From contig JANYFF010000583.1 in the NCBI GenBank assembly GCA_025362825.1, positions 1 through 7,031 of the forward strand: 7,031 nucleotides of DNA, given 5' to 3'. Under the pieces are notes generated by a model, which saw only the letters and a program-made list of their open reading frames with translations, was not told where the DNA came from and did no database searches. Position numbers and translations under genes: made by a program. Within the stretch, counting starts at the first letter, position 1, and each line of letters opens with the position of its first letter. This stretch comes from Polaromonas sp. (lineage in GTDB: Bacteria > Pseudomonadota > Gammaproteobacteria > Burkholderiales > Burkholderiaceae_C). Shown one piece after another: positions 6,346 through 7,031 of the stretch.

Positions 6346-7031
6346 AGCGAATACACCGGCTGATCTTTACCATAGACCAGATGTTCTTTAGCCCAGTCCT
6401 GCGGTTTCTGATCCTTCGGTAGCAAGACACCGGCAGAGCGCACACCTTGTGCCTTTGTTCCCAGCGCGGGGGGTTCATAACCCTGCTCCAGTCTTATCGT
6501 CGCTTCGTACAGCATGCGACGTGCCATAACGATTGCTCGGTCAGAGGGCAACAGTTTCTCAATGTCGTGGTTCTGTATCGGCCCCATGCTTTCCTGAAGG
6601 GATGCATCTTGTGCAGCAAAGCCCATTACTCCGCTATATGAGCGACGTTCCTTTTGCGCTTGGCGGTCGATCAGGTAATCGTTGTCCTTGTTGGCGATAG
6701 GACGCCAGGTTCCGCCAGGCACATTTGTGCCACTCTCATATTCGCAATGAATACCCTTGCCCGCATCGAGATCTCGGCGCTCCACTTCAGATAGCGGTTG
6801 ATCAGGCCGGAAGTTGATGCTCCACGCCCAACACCGGTAGTCGTCAATCGGTACCCATACATGGCCGCCGAGTGCGTGGTCTCCGAACGGAGGAATAAGG
6901 TTGTACCAAGGGAAAATCCATTGCGTGACTCGCCAATAAAACGAATCGGGCTCTCCGTTACGCCGGCCAAAAAGCGTTAAGCCGCCGTCATGCTTTTCAA
7001 TTTCAAAAGTGACGTTACCGTCTTTTTTGAT
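6342..7031 (-). CDS. Rieske non-heme iron oxygenase, alpha subunit, C-terminal part (partial at 5' end)
   Basis: The frame is open from the right edge at 7031 to the stop at 6342, giving 229 residues of the catalytic domain of a phthalate dioxygenase-type alpha subunit. Apparent starts inside it (for example GTG 6785) are internal codons, because the homology-like sequence continues upstream: FPWYNLIPPFGDHALGGHVWVPIDD lies at fragment residues 40-64. Further down are GFAAQDASLQESMGPI at 137-152, where D142 is the probable third iron ligand, and IEKLLPSDRAIVMARRML, the typical C-terminal signature. The Rieske centre and the two histidine ligands would lie beyond the window, so activity cannot be judged. 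It differs clearly from the second oxygenase in these motifs, so it is not a recent tandem duplicate. It is translationally coupled to the SDR. It probably shares the flavin reductase downstream, unless another reductase lies outside the window. Confidence 0.93.
   Translation of the reverse strand: MKKDGNVTFEIEKHDGGLTLFGRRNGEPDSFYWRVTQWIFPWYNLIPPFGDHALGGHVWVPIDDYRCWAWSINFRPDQPLSEVERRDLDAGKGIHCEYESGTNVPGGTWRPIANKDNDYLIDRQAQKERRSYSGVMGFAAQDASLQESMGPIQNHDIEKLLPSDRAIVMARRMLYEATIRLEQGYEPPALGTKAQGVRSAGVLLPKDQKPQDWAKEHLVYGKDQPVYSL

Noticed and set aside
6671..6970. 99-residue minus-strand frame near the right edge
   Set aside because: It is out of frame with the upstream oxygenase, whose own frame is open and motif-rich through the same bases. 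Its sequence has no family features.

Overview
The window looks like part of a catabolic gene cluster from a proteobacterium, most plausibly a betaproteobacterium of the Burkholderiales. The grounds are moderately GC-rich DNA by eye, phthalate-family Rieske oxygenases with a VanB-type reductase, and a three-gene TRAP carrier of the kind common in that group. The species cannot be read from the sequence. Every supported gene lies on the minus strand, so transcription runs from high to low coordinates. Both ends of the window cut a gene. No tRNA, rRNA, CRISPR array, insertion sequence or origin was seen, and no stretch over 300 bases lacks a gene.

In transcription order the layout is as follows. 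First comes the C-terminal 229 residues of a phthalate-type Rieske oxygenase alpha subunit (7031-6342, 5' end off the window). A short-chain dehydrogenase/reductase follows, coupled to it by an ATGA overlap (6345-5569). A 162-bp gap holds a predicted sigma70-like promoter whose -10 overlaps a 20-bp palindrome. Next are a second, complete Rieske oxygenase alpha subunit (5406-4162), a TetR-family regulator (4136-3411), and a complete TRAP transporter with binding protein DctP (3359-2358), small permease DctQ (2355-1804) and large permease DctM (1807-527). Last is the N-terminal half of a VanB/phthalate-dioxygenase-type flavin reductase (497-1, 3' end off the window).

The genes make sense together as uptake and first-step oxidation of an organic acid, probably aromatic. 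The TRAP system would import the carboxylate (or sulfonate). One or both Rieske oxygenases would hydroxylate or demethylate it with electrons from NAD(P)H through the flavin reductase. The SDR would oxidise the resulting dihydrodiol or alcohol. The TetR protein probably senses the substrate or an intermediate and may act at the palindrome ahead of the second oxygenase. The actual substrate cannot be decided from sequence alone.

Two starts are set here inside the longest open frame because strong ribosome binding sites support them: the second oxygenase at 5406 (ATG, not the GTG at 5412) and the regulator at 4136 (not 4175). The TRAP binding protein appears to use a GTG start.
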